19,336 bases of DNA, from NCBI GenBank assembly GCA_036303105.1, contig JAXJBF010000081.1, positions 1 through 19,336 of the forward strand, in the 5' to 3' direction. Positions 8,620 through 14,377 of the stretch are shown piece after piece. Position numbers and translations under genes: made by a program. The stretch's first letter is position 1, and each line of letters starts with the position of its first letter. Below the pieces are notes generated by a model. The model was not told the origin of the DNA. It was given only the letters and a program-made list of their open reading frames with translations, and did no database searches. Source of the DNA: UMGS1590 sp036303105. GTDB lineage: Bacteria; Bacillota; Peptococcia; Peptococcales; Peptococcaceae.

Positions 8620-10041
8620 ATGAATACACATTCAGAGCAAACACATAAGATTCATATTCCGCGGCTTGTTGTGGCAGCGGTACAGGGGCGCTCTGGCAAA
8701 ACCACGTTCACCATAGGGCTCCAGAGAGCCCTACGGGAACGTGGTCTTTTGTTGCAGGGCTTTAAAAAAGGTCCGGATTATATTGATCCAAGCTGGTCAA
8801 CTTTTGCCAGTGGCGTGCCTTGTCGCAACCTGGATGCGGTGATGATGACCAAAGAACAGATTTTGCATTCTTTTTGTACGCATGCCGCCAACAAAGACAT
8901 CGCCGTTATTGAAGGCGCGATGGGTATTTTTGATGGATTAGATTGGCAAGGTGGAAACAGTACCGCAGAACTGGCTTACATTTTACAAGCACCAGTCATT
9001 CTCGTTGTTAATACCACTCGTATCACACGTAGTGTGGCAGCAATCATCAATGGTGTGGTCAATTTTGATAAACGCATTCACATCGCAGGTGTGGTTCTCA
9101 ACCAAGTGGCACGTCCACGACATCTTAATATCATGCGTAAAAGCATTGAAGAGTACTGTGGCGTTCCTTTGTTGGGTGCATTGCCAAAAGCCAAAGATGT
9201 TGAGATTCCGGATCGTCATTTAGGATTAATTCCAGCTGCTGAACAAGACGCGTTACAATCACGGATTGACGGCCTTGCCAAATTGGTGAGCGATCATGTG
9301 GATATTGATGCGTTGTTAGACATTGCTCAAGCCGCGCCGCCGCTTGCAGACCCATTACAGTCCAAGCAGCATGAAAGTGGTGGGGAACGTGTAAAAATTG
9401 GCGTGTTTAGAGACAGGGCTTTCAGTTTCTACTATCCAGAAAATCTCGAGGCACTGGAAGCCGAAGGTGCTGATCTGGTTTATCTTGATGCTTTGCATGA
9501 TACATTGCCAGATTTGGATGGTCTCTATATTGGCGGTGGTTTTCCAGAAGTTTTCGCTCAGGAATTGGAAGATAATGTGGCCATGCGGCAGGCTGTAAAG
9601 GCGGCTTCTGACCATGGAATGCCGATTTACGCAGAATGCGGCGGTTTAATGTATCTTGTTAAAGAGTTAATAAGTGAAAATAATCACTACAAAATGGCTG
9701 GCGTCTTTGACTGTACCGTAGCTATGGAGAAGCGTCCGGTCGGGTTAGGATATGCTTTTCAGCGCGTAACAGCAGATAACCCGTTTTTCACAGAAAACAC
9801 ACGCGTCGTTGGGCATGAGTTCCATCATTCCAGAGTGCATTTTTCTGAGGGCGCTGCCCCTGCTATGTATGGCTTTAAGACTGAGCGTGGGAAAGGCATT
9901 GCAGAGCAGGATGGTGTGCTATATGATGGCCTTGTGAACCAGCAAGCATTAGCAACGTACCATCATTTTCATGCAGCATCATCAACGGAATGGGCGGAAA
10001 GATTTTTACAATTAAGCCGAACCTTCCATAAAAATAAATGA
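8620..10041 (+). CDS. dsrN: CbiA/CobB-family cofactor amidotransferase, probable siroheme amidase DsrN
   Basis: The 473-residue protein has the two-domain plan of cobyrinate a,c-diamide synthase. An N-terminal ATP-binding domain has a P-loop (VQGRSGKTT, 21-29) and GPDYIDPSWS at 51-60. The C-terminal class I glutamine amidotransferase domain has the nucleophile Cys340 in YAECGG and a late His cluster (YHHFH, 447-451). Paralogues amidate cobyrinic acid in cobalamin synthesis, but no other cobalamin gene is here, and dsrAB starts about 375 bases downstream. In sulfite-reducing and sulfur-oxidising bacteria a CbiA-like gene in dsr loci, dsrN, is assigned to glutamine- and ATP-dependent amidation of siroheme for DsrAB, and I infer that role. 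Odd: it lies four bases behind leuS with only a weak ribosome site, separated from the dsr genes by their own promoter region. A cobalamin CobB/CbiA remains possible. Confidence 0.82.
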   Translation: MNTHSEQTHKIHIPRLVVAAVQGRSGKTTFTIGLQRALRERGLLLQGFKKGPDYIDPSWSTFASGVPCRNLDAVMMTKEQILHSFCTHAANKDIAVIEGAMGIFDGLDWQGGNSTAELAYILQAPVILVVNTTRITRSVAAIINGVVNFDKRIHIAGVVLNQVARPRHLNIMRKSIEEYCGVPLLGALPKAKDVEIPDRHLGLIPAAEQDALQSRIDGLAKLVSDHVDIDALLDIAQAAPPLADPLQSKQHESGGERVKIGVFRDRAFSFYYPENLEALEAEGADLVYLDALHDTLPDLDGLYIGGGFPEVFAQELEDNVAMRQAVKAASDHGMPIYAECGGLMYLVKELISENNHYKMAGVFDCTVAMEKRPVGLGYAFQRVTADNPFFTENTRVVGHEFHHSRVHFSEGAAPAMYGFKTERGKGIAEQDGVLYDGLVNQQALATYHHFHAASSTEWAERFLQLSRTFHKNK

Positions 10042-10090
10042 TATTTATTGCTGAAATTAAGATAAACTCGGACGACCGTCACGCTATTTA

Positions 10091-10106
10091 TTGCAAAATT
10101 TCACAA
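10091..10106. promoter_or_regulatory. Imperfect 16-bp palindrome overlapping the probable dsr promoter
   Basis: TTGCAAAATTTCACAA reads the same on both strands except for one mismatched pair of positions. It covers the putative -35 element, a usual place for a repressor operator. The TTG...CAA ends recall Rex-type redox operators, but the site is two bases shorter than that consensus, so I do not assign a regulator. Confidence 0.35.
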
Positions 10107-10128
10107 AGTATGAGAAACTAGTTAAAGT
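10100..10128 (+). promoter_or_regulatory. Probable promoter of the fdx-dsrABD genes
   Basis: TTCACA at 10100-10105 (five of six to consensus) and TAAAGT at 10123-10128 (four of six) are 17 bases apart. Transcription would start near 10135. The 150-base gap between dsrN and the ferredoxin gene holds no other good -35/-10 pair that I can see. Confidence 0.45.
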
Positions 10129-10139
10129 AGATGAGTGAA

Positions 10140-10156
10140 TTGTCGGGTTACGACAA
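10140..10156. promoter_or_regulatory. Perfect 6-bp inverted repeat just downstream of the dsr promoter
   Basis: TTGTCG at 10140-10145, a GGTTA spacer and CGACAA at 10151-10156. It falls at or just after the predicted transcription start and about 35 bases before the ferredoxin ATG. It may be an operator or a small 5' mRNA hairpin. Confidence 0.4.
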
Positions 10157-10191
10157 AGAAGATAATCTATCACAGGAAGGAGAGAAGAGAG

Positions 10192-10374
10192 ATGTACTTA
10201 GTAGAAGTTGATGAAACCAAATGTGTTGGTTGTGGTGCATGCGCTTCCGACTGCCCACAGAACGTTTACGAACTCGTTGACGGTGTTTCTACCGTAAATG
10301 AAAACGAATGCATCGGCTGCCAGACCTGCATTGCAGTATGCCCAGCTGACGCTATTTCTCTGAACGAATATTAA
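10192..10374 (+). CDS. 2[4Fe-4S] ferredoxin adjacent to dsrAB
   Basis: This is a 60-residue clostridial-type ferredoxin with two complete CX2CX2CX3C-P motifs (Cys 11, 14, 17, 21 and Cys 40, 43, 46, 50), each able to hold a [4Fe-4S] cluster. It is a soluble, low-potential one-electron carrier. Its place directly ahead of dsrA on the same strand suggests it donates electrons to sulfite reductase or to a partner of it, which is inference from position. AAGGAG at 10177-10182 is nine bases before the ATG at 10192. An in-frame GTG or ATG-like extension to 10135 is not supported by a ribosome site. Codon use is that of highly expressed genes, as in dsrAB. Confidence 0.92.
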   Translation: MYLVEVDETKCVGCGACASDCPQNVYELVDGVSTVNENECIGCQTCIAVCPADAISLNEY

Positions 10375-10381
10375 TTCCAGC

Positions 10382-10398
10382 CACGGGTTGCACCCGTG
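10382..10398 (+). other. Intercistronic hairpin between the ferredoxin gene and dsrA
   Basis: CACGGG (10382-10387) pairs with CCCGTG (10393-10398) around a five-base loop. There is no T-run behind it, so it is more likely an mRNA processing or stability element than a terminator. Confidence 0.5.
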
Positions 10399-10417
10399 AC
10401 AAATAATATGGAGGTGT

Positions 10418-11629
10418 ATGGATTTGTCTACCAACAGACCGATGATGGATGAGATGAAGCAAGGCAAATGGCCTTCCTTCGTCAAAGAAATTGAAAAAGC
10501 TGCATCCGTCAAAAAAGATGTATCTGATACTCTGCTCGATTTATTGGAAGAATCTTATGAAGTTAAGATGCCATTGTGGAAACACGGCGGTATCGTAGGT
10601 GTTCGCAGTTACGGCGGCGGTGTTGTAGGTCGTTATACCTTAAAGCCTGAAAAATACCCTGCAGTAACCGAATTCCATACCATGCGTATCAACCAGCCAT
10701 CTGGTTTCTTCTATAAATCTGATGACCTTCGCACCCTGTGCGATATCTGGGACAAGCACGGTTCCGGTATCACCAACATGCACGGTGCTACTGGGGACGT
10801 TATCTTCCTCGGTACCACCACCGATCATCTGCAGCCTTGCTTCAACGACCTGTCTGAAGCTGGTTGGGACCTTGGTGGTTCCGGTTCTAACCTCAGAACC
10901 CCAAGCTGCTGCGTAGGTCCTGGCCGCTGCGAATTCGCATGCTATGACACTTTGGATTTCATCTACAATGTTACCCAGCATTATCAGATGGAATTGCATC
11001 GTCCAATGTGGCCTTACAAGTCCAAAATCAAAGCTTCCGGCTGCCCTAACGACTGCGTATCCGCAACTGCACGTTCCGATATTGCGGTTCTCGGTACCTG
11101 GAGAGACGACATCCAGGTAGATCAGGCTGAAGTAGCTGCTTATGCAGATGCTGGACTTCCAATCAAGGCGATCATTGGCCGCTGCCCAACCCACTGCATC
11201 AGCTATGATGCTGACAAGAAGGAAATCACCATTGACAACGCTAACTGCACCCGTTGCATGCACTGCATCAACAACATGCCAAAGGCTCTGCACGTTGGTA
11301 AAGACAAAGGTGCTACCATTCTTCTCGGTGGTAAAGCTACCATCGTTCAGTCCGCATTCCTTGGCTGGACTGTTGTTCCTTTCATGAAGCTTGACAAAGA
11401 AAACGACTACGAAAACTTCAAAGATTTCGTAGAACGTGTCTGGGATTGGTGGGATGAACACGCTAAGACCCGTGAACGTCTCGGCGAATTGATCTACAGA
11501 CTTGGCATGAACTCCATGCTCAAAGCTATCGACATGAAACCAGTACCTCAGATGGTTGATCACCCACGTGAAAACCCATATATCTACTGGTATGGTGAAG
11601 ATTTTAATCAAACGGAGGTGGCTGAATAA
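10418..11629 (+). CDS. dsrA: Dissimilatory sulfite reductase subunit alpha
   Basis: DsrA and DsrB form the cytoplasmic alpha2-beta2 enzyme that reduces sulfite with six electrons, normally delivering sulfur to DsrC. The siroheme-linked [4Fe-4S] motif is complete: Cys165 and Cys171 (CX5C in CVGPGRC) and Cys209 and Cys213 (CPNDC). Three alternating lysines, 201, 203 and 205, match the substrate-site lysines of studied DsrA. The inserted ferredoxin domain has Cys256, 260, 277, 280 and 283. WKHGGIVGVRSYGGGVVGRY and LGGSGSNLRTP are strongly DsrA-like. At 403 residues it is shorter than the roughly 437 of the Desulfovibrio protein; most of the loss is an N-terminal stretch and a loop just before the ferredoxin domain. 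GGAGG at 10410-10414 leaves only three bases before the ATG at 10418, so the TTG at codon 3 could also be used. dsrB overlaps the stop by one base. Confidence 0.97.
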   Translation: MDLSTNRPMMDEMKQGKWPSFVKEIEKAASVKKDVSDTLLDLLEESYEVKMPLWKHGGIVGVRSYGGGVVGRYTLKPEKYPAVTEFHTMRINQPSGFFYKSDDLRTLCDIWDKHGSGITNMHGATGDVIFLGTTTDHLQPCFNDLSEAGWDLGGSGSNLRTPSCCVGPGRCEFACYDTLDFIYNVTQHYQMELHRPMWPYKSKIKASGCPNDCVSATARSDIAVLGTWRDDIQVDQAEVAAYADAGLPIKAIIGRCPTHCISYDADKKEITIDNANCTRCMHCINNMPKALHVGKDKGATILLGGKATIVQSAFLGWTVVPFMKLDKENDYENFKDFVERVWDWWDEHAKTRERLGELIYRLGMNSMLKAIDMKPVPQMVDHPRENPYIYWYGEDFNQTEVAE

Positions 11630-12717
11630 TGATGTCTCAATACGCTGCAACTGATATTGGACCTCCGCACTACTGGGATAAAATGCCTAAGATGTGCCAG
11701 GACAACTATGGTCAGTGGCAATATCATGAAAAAGTAAAACCAGGTGTTCTGAAACACGTTGGTCCTGCTGGTGCCCTCTACACCGTACGTGTAGGTTCTA
11801 CCCGTCTGCTTTCCACCGAATCTATTCGTTGGTTCGCTGACCTCGCAGATAAATATTGCGATGGGCATCTTCGTTTCACGACCCGTTCTTCTATCGAATT
11901 CATGACGACTGAAGAAGAAAACGTTGACAAGATCATCGAAGAAGTTGAAGCTTATGGCTTCCCTGTTGGTGGTACTGGTCGCTCCCTGCGCACCATGCTC
12001 CACACCCAGGGTTGGGTACACTGCCACAGTGCTGCTACCGACGCTTCTGGTACCGTTAAAGTTGTTATGGATGCACTCTATGACTACTTCAAACGCGATG
12101 ACCTGCCATCTCACCTGAAGATCTCCATGGCTTGCTGCTTGAACATGTGCGGCGCTGTACACTGCTCCGACATTTCCTTCGTAGGTATGCACAGAACCAT
12201 TCCTCGCGTTATCGACGAACAGGTTGCTGACTCCTGCGAAATTCCAAACCTCGTTGCAGCTTGCCCAGTAGGTGCTATCCGTCCAAACCCTAAGAAGAAA
12301 TCCGTAACCATCAACGAAGAAAAGTGCATGTACTGCGGTAACTGCTTCTCTGTTTGCCCTGCACTTCCTATCGCTGACCCAGAAAACGACGGTCTGGCTG
12401 TATTCGTAGGTGGTAAGGTTTCCAATACCCGTAAGGGCCCTGCTTTCTCTAAGCTCGTTGTTCCTTACATTCCTAACGAACCACCAAGATGGCCAACTCT
12501 CGTTAACACCATCAAACATCTCGTTGAAATCTGGGTTGAAAACGCTAAGCCAGGCGAACGTTATGGTGAATGGGTTGAACGTATTGGTTGGGAAAAATTC
12601 TTTGAAATTTCCGGTCTGGAATTCACCGATAAGCACATCGATGACTTTACCTTCTCTGTAAAGACCTTCCGCACGACCTCTAATTTCAAATACACCAACG
12701 CAGTTGAAACCATGTAA
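11629..12717 (+). CDS. dsrB: Dissimilatory sulfite reductase subunit beta
   Basis: This is the beta subunit of DsrAB, which carries the catalytically active siroheme in studied enzymes. Its 362 residues are within the normal range. The siroheme-[4Fe-4S] region includes Cys132 (GWVHCHS) and the block ACCLNMCGAVHCSD, with Cys169, 170, 174 and 179. The inserted ferredoxin domain has Cys212 (AACPVGAI), Cys233, 236, 239 and Cys243 (CMYCGNCFSVCP). LRFTTRSSIEF and GGTGRSLRTML are typical DsrB sequences. The ATG at 11629 overlaps the TAA of dsrA (TAATG), so translation is probably coupled, giving equal subunits; GGAGG at 11614-11618 is ten bases away. dsrD follows after 42 bases. Phe, Asn and Tyr codons end almost always in C, a mark of high expression relative to the flanking genes. 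Confidence 0.97.
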   Translation: MMSQYAATDIGPPHYWDKMPKMCQDNYGQWQYHEKVKPGVLKHVGPAGALYTVRVGSTRLLSTESIRWFADLADKYCDGHLRFTTRSSIEFMTTEEENVDKIIEEVEAYGFPVGGTGRSLRTMLHTQGWVHCHSAATDASGTVKVVMDALYDYFKRDDLPSHLKISMACCLNMCGAVHCSDISFVGMHRTIPRVIDEQVADSCEIPNLVAACPVGAIRPNPKKKSVTINEEKCMYCGNCFSVCPALPIADPENDGLAVFVGGKVSNTRKGPAFSKLVVPYIPNEPPRWPTLVNTIKHLVEIWVENAKPGERYGEWVERIGWEKFFEISGLEFTDKHIDDFTFSVKTFRTTSNFKYTNAVETM

Positions 12718-12759
12718 TTTGGTTTAGCCCTGTAACATCTGTCGAAAGGAGATGTCATA

Positions 12760-12963
12760 ATGGCTGACTTTACCAAAGAAGAACTTGAAGCGAAGATTAT
12801 CGAATTTCTTGGCACCAAAGAAAAGGCTAAAAACCGCGAAATCGCAGATGCCCTTGGTGTAAAGAAGCGCGATGTCGACGTTGCAGTCGCTGACTTGGCA
12901 AATGATGGGAAGATTGAATATCTCTATCTCGGGACTTCCTATGTAACTCTTCCTAAAAAGTAA
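12760..12963 (+). CDS. dsrD: DsrD, winged-helix activator of DsrAB
   Basis: A 67-residue basic and acidic mixed protein with a small winged-helix pattern: two helices (about 5-32), a recognition-type helix (KKRDVDVAVADLANDG, about 36-51), then a beta hairpin (KIEYLYLGTSYVTL). Position directly after dsrAB and size identify it as DsrD. In Archaeoglobus and Desulfovibrio DsrD has been reported to activate DsrAB allosterically rather than to regulate genes, and its presence tracks with reductive-type Dsr. It is shorter than the Desulfovibrio protein (about 78 residues) and its sequence is far from it, so the family call leans on context. AAAGGAGA at 12745-12752 supports the start. A hairpin and a new promoter follow. 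Confidence 0.85.
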   Translation: MADFTKEELEAKIIEFLGTKEKAKNREIADALGVKKRDVDVAVADLANDGKIEYLYLGTSYVTLPKK

Positions 12964-12980
12964 TTTTTAGGGTGAATGAC

Positions 12981-13014
12981 GAGGGATTCATGAGTAAATC
13001 TTATTGAATCCCTC
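12981..13014 (+). terminator. Hairpin after dsrD, probable leaky terminator
   Basis: A perfect 10-bp inverted repeat (GAGGGATTCA at 12981-12990, TGAATCCCTC at 13005-13014) has a 14-base loop. The bases behind it are only weakly T-rich, so it may stop transcription partly or protect the dsrABD mRNA 3' end. Confidence 0.6.
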
Positions 13015-13024
13015 CTTAAATAGC

Positions 13025-13053
13025 TTTTCATTACAAACAAGTAATGATATAAT
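13025..13053 (+). promoter_or_regulatory. Promoter of the 66-residue gene and dsrC
   Basis: TTTTCA at 13025-13030 and a perfect TATAAT at 13048-13053, 17 bases apart. The start would be near 13060, giving a leader of only about 11 bases that already holds AAGGAG at 13059-13064. It makes dsrC expression partly independent of dsrAB. Confidence 0.6.
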
Positions 13054-13070
13054 ATGTAAAGGAGATACAA

Positions 13071-13271
13071 ATGGCTTTATTGGATGATTGCATGGAATGG
13101 CTGGACTTTTGTGAAGATTTGATTCGTGAGATCTCGGATTCAAAGCTGAGTGATTACAAAATGGGTCAAGTCGAAGGCTTAAGAATGGCTACTGAAATGT
13201 TGAAAGACTATCTTGTCGAATATCCAGGCTTTGTAGATCCGATACATAAATTTGACAAATTTAAAATGTGA
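13071..13271 (+). CDS. Unrecognised 66-residue protein co-transcribed with dsrC
   Basis: I do not recognise a family. The product is small, acidic and probably all-helical: an N-terminal helix (LLDDCMEWLDFCEDLIREI), a short SKLSDYK turn, a second helix (MGQVEGLRMATEMLKDYL) and a tail rich in Phe, Lys and Asp. Two cysteines, Cys7 and Cys14, are seven residues apart, one face of a helix. No signal peptide or membrane segment is visible. AAGGAG at 13059-13064 gives a good ribosome site. It has its own promoter and is separated from dsrC by only 12 bases, so the two form a bicistron inside the dsr locus. A role in DsrC handling or in assembling the sulfite reduction machinery is possible, but this is position-based inference only. 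Confidence 0.85.
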   Translation: MALLDDCMEWLDFCEDLIREISDSKLSDYKMGQVEGLRMATEMLKDYLVEYPGFVDPIHKFDKFKM

Positions 13272-13283
13272 GGTGCTTAATCA

Positions 13284-13601
13284 ATGCCAGAAATCGATGT
13301 AAATGGTAAAAAAGTCGAAGTCGATGAAGACGGTTTCTTAGTAAGCCTTGACCAGTGGGACGAAGACGTTGCTAAGTACTTGGCTGAAACCGAAGGTCTC
13401 AGCGAACTCAGCGAAGATCACTGGAAACTCATCAACTATCTGAAAGACTACTACAACGAATACGGTATCGCTCCAATGGTTCGTAAGATGACCAAGGAAT
13501 CTGGTTTCTCTCTGAAAGAAATCTATGATCTCTTCCCATCTGGTCCAGCTAAGGGCGCATGCAAAATCGCTGGTCTTCCAAAACCAACCGGTTGCGTATA
13601 A
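13284..13601 (+). CDS. dsrC: DsrC, sulfur-carrier co-substrate of sulfite reductase
   Basis: This 105-residue protein is of the DsrC/TusE family. The two functional cysteines of true DsrC are present in the flexible C-terminal arm: Cys93 (GACKIAG) and the penultimate Cys104 (TGCV). This spacing and numbering equal those of the Desulfovibrio protein. DsrC takes the sulfite-derived sulfur from DsrAB as a trisulfide between these cysteines, which the membrane complex DsrMKJOP then reduces to release sulfide; TusE homologues lack the first cysteine. The core includes WDEDVAKYLAE and LKDYYNEYGIAPMVRKM, both typical. It follows the 66-residue gene after 12 bases with GAGGTG upstream of its ATG. Codon use is strongly biased to highly expressed codons, consistent with the high abundance reported for DsrC. 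A strong terminator closes the unit. Confidence 0.96.
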   Translation: MPEIDVNGKKVEVDEDGFLVSLDQWDEDVAKYLAETEGLSELSEDHWKLINYLKDYYNEYGIAPMVRKMTKESGFSLKEIYDLFPSGPAKGACKIAGLPKPTGCV

Positions 13602-13624
13602 TTTATACGTTTAATTTGGAATTT

Positions 13625-13655
13625 AAAGCGCATCGGATAACCGATGCGCTTTTTA
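13625..13655 (+). terminator. Strong intrinsic terminator after dsrC
   Basis: AAAGCGCATCGG (13625-13636) and CCGATGCGCTTT (13641-13652) pair perfectly over 12 bp around an ATAA loop, with T extending to 13654. It marks the downstream end of the dsr locus. Confidence 0.93.
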
Positions 13656-13712
13656 TATTATATAAATGAAAAAGTTATAGTATGTGGTGCCTTGAAATAT
13701 CCATGAATAAAA

Positions 13713-13741
13713 TTGCATTCGAAGGCAACATTTGCTATAGT
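13713..13741 (+). promoter_or_regulatory. Promoter of the phosphoribosyltransferase-ilvD unit
   Basis: TTGCAT at 13713-13718 and TATAGT at 13736-13741 with 17 bases between them. Transcription would start near 13748, shortly before the ribosome site at 13755-13763. Confidence 0.7.
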
Positions 13742-13769
13742 AAAAGAATACAGTAAGGGAGGGTTTTTG

Positions 13770-14345
13770 ATGAAGAGATTTCATGAAGTTGAAATTGCGG
13801 GGCTGAAACGCCAGTTGCCATTGTATCAAATTGATGAAGAAACTTGGATTCCCTTGTTCATTGCGTACAACGATGTTGCGTTGATTCAAGTGGCAGCTGA
13901 GGAGCTGTTGAAAAAAGTGCCCGATTTTGATTGCATTGTGACCGAGGAAATTCAAGGAATTTCATTGGCCTATGCAATGACCCTGTTATCCCAAAAAGAG
14001 CGCTTTGTCGTTGCAAGAAAAAGTGCTAAGGCATATATGGATGACGCCGTTGCCATTCAAGTTGTGGAGCATGGTGAAGAAGAGGACCACTATAAGCGTC
14101 TGTATTTATCAAAGGATGATGCAGAATATATTGCTGATAAGCGAATTTTGCTTGTGGATGATGTTGTTCTACATGGTTCTACAATGAGTGCGCTGTCTGA
14201 TTTGGTGAGCGCATTGGGTGGTTATGTGGTAGGCGAAGCAAGCATTATTCGACATGGGTTCAATAGCAATGTTTCAGATGAATACATCGATAAATCCTAT
14301 TTACTGTCTTTACCATTGTTTTCTAACGATGGCAAGCAAGTTTGA
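13770..14345 (+). CDS. Adenine phosphoribosyltransferase-like protein
   Basis: The 191-residue product is a type I phosphoribosyltransferase. The PRPP-binding signature is ILLVDDVVLHGSTMSAL at about 126-142, with the acidic pair Asp130-Asp131 and GST at 136-138. An upstream FVVARKSAKAYM stretch is like that of adenine and xanthine phosphoribosyltransferases, and the opening MKRFHEVEIAGLKRQLPL is shared by a clostridial group of apt-like proteins. Such enzymes join a base to PRPP, or serve as ligand-sensing domains in regulators; no DNA-binding domain is present here. The substrate is not certain. AGGGAGGG at 13755-13763 supports the ATG at 13770 over the in-frame ATG at 13713, which sits on the -35 box. 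ilvD follows after 32 bases and probably shares the transcript. Confidence 0.85.
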   Translation: MKRFHEVEIAGLKRQLPLYQIDEETWIPLFIAYNDVALIQVAAEELLKKVPDFDCIVTEEIQGISLAYAMTLLSQKERFVVARKSAKAYMDDAVAIQVVEHGEEEDHYKRLYLSKDDAEYIADKRILLVDDVVLHGSTMSALSDLVSALGGYVVGEASIIRHGFNSNVSDEYIDKSYLLSLPLFSNDGKQV

Positions 14346-14377
14346 ATTTAATTCTATTTATGGAGATGAGATTTTCA

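Noticed and set aside
8620..10041. Assignment to cobalamin synthesis as CobB/CbiA
   Set aside because: The fold allows it, but no other cobalamin gene is present and dsrAB is adjacent, so DsrN is preferred; not fully excluded.
10131..10211. A 26-codon frame (MSELSGYDKE...) that could be a leader peptide ahead of the ferredoxin gene
   Set aside because: It has no ribosome site, starts at about the predicted transcription start, and ends inside the ferredoxin gene.
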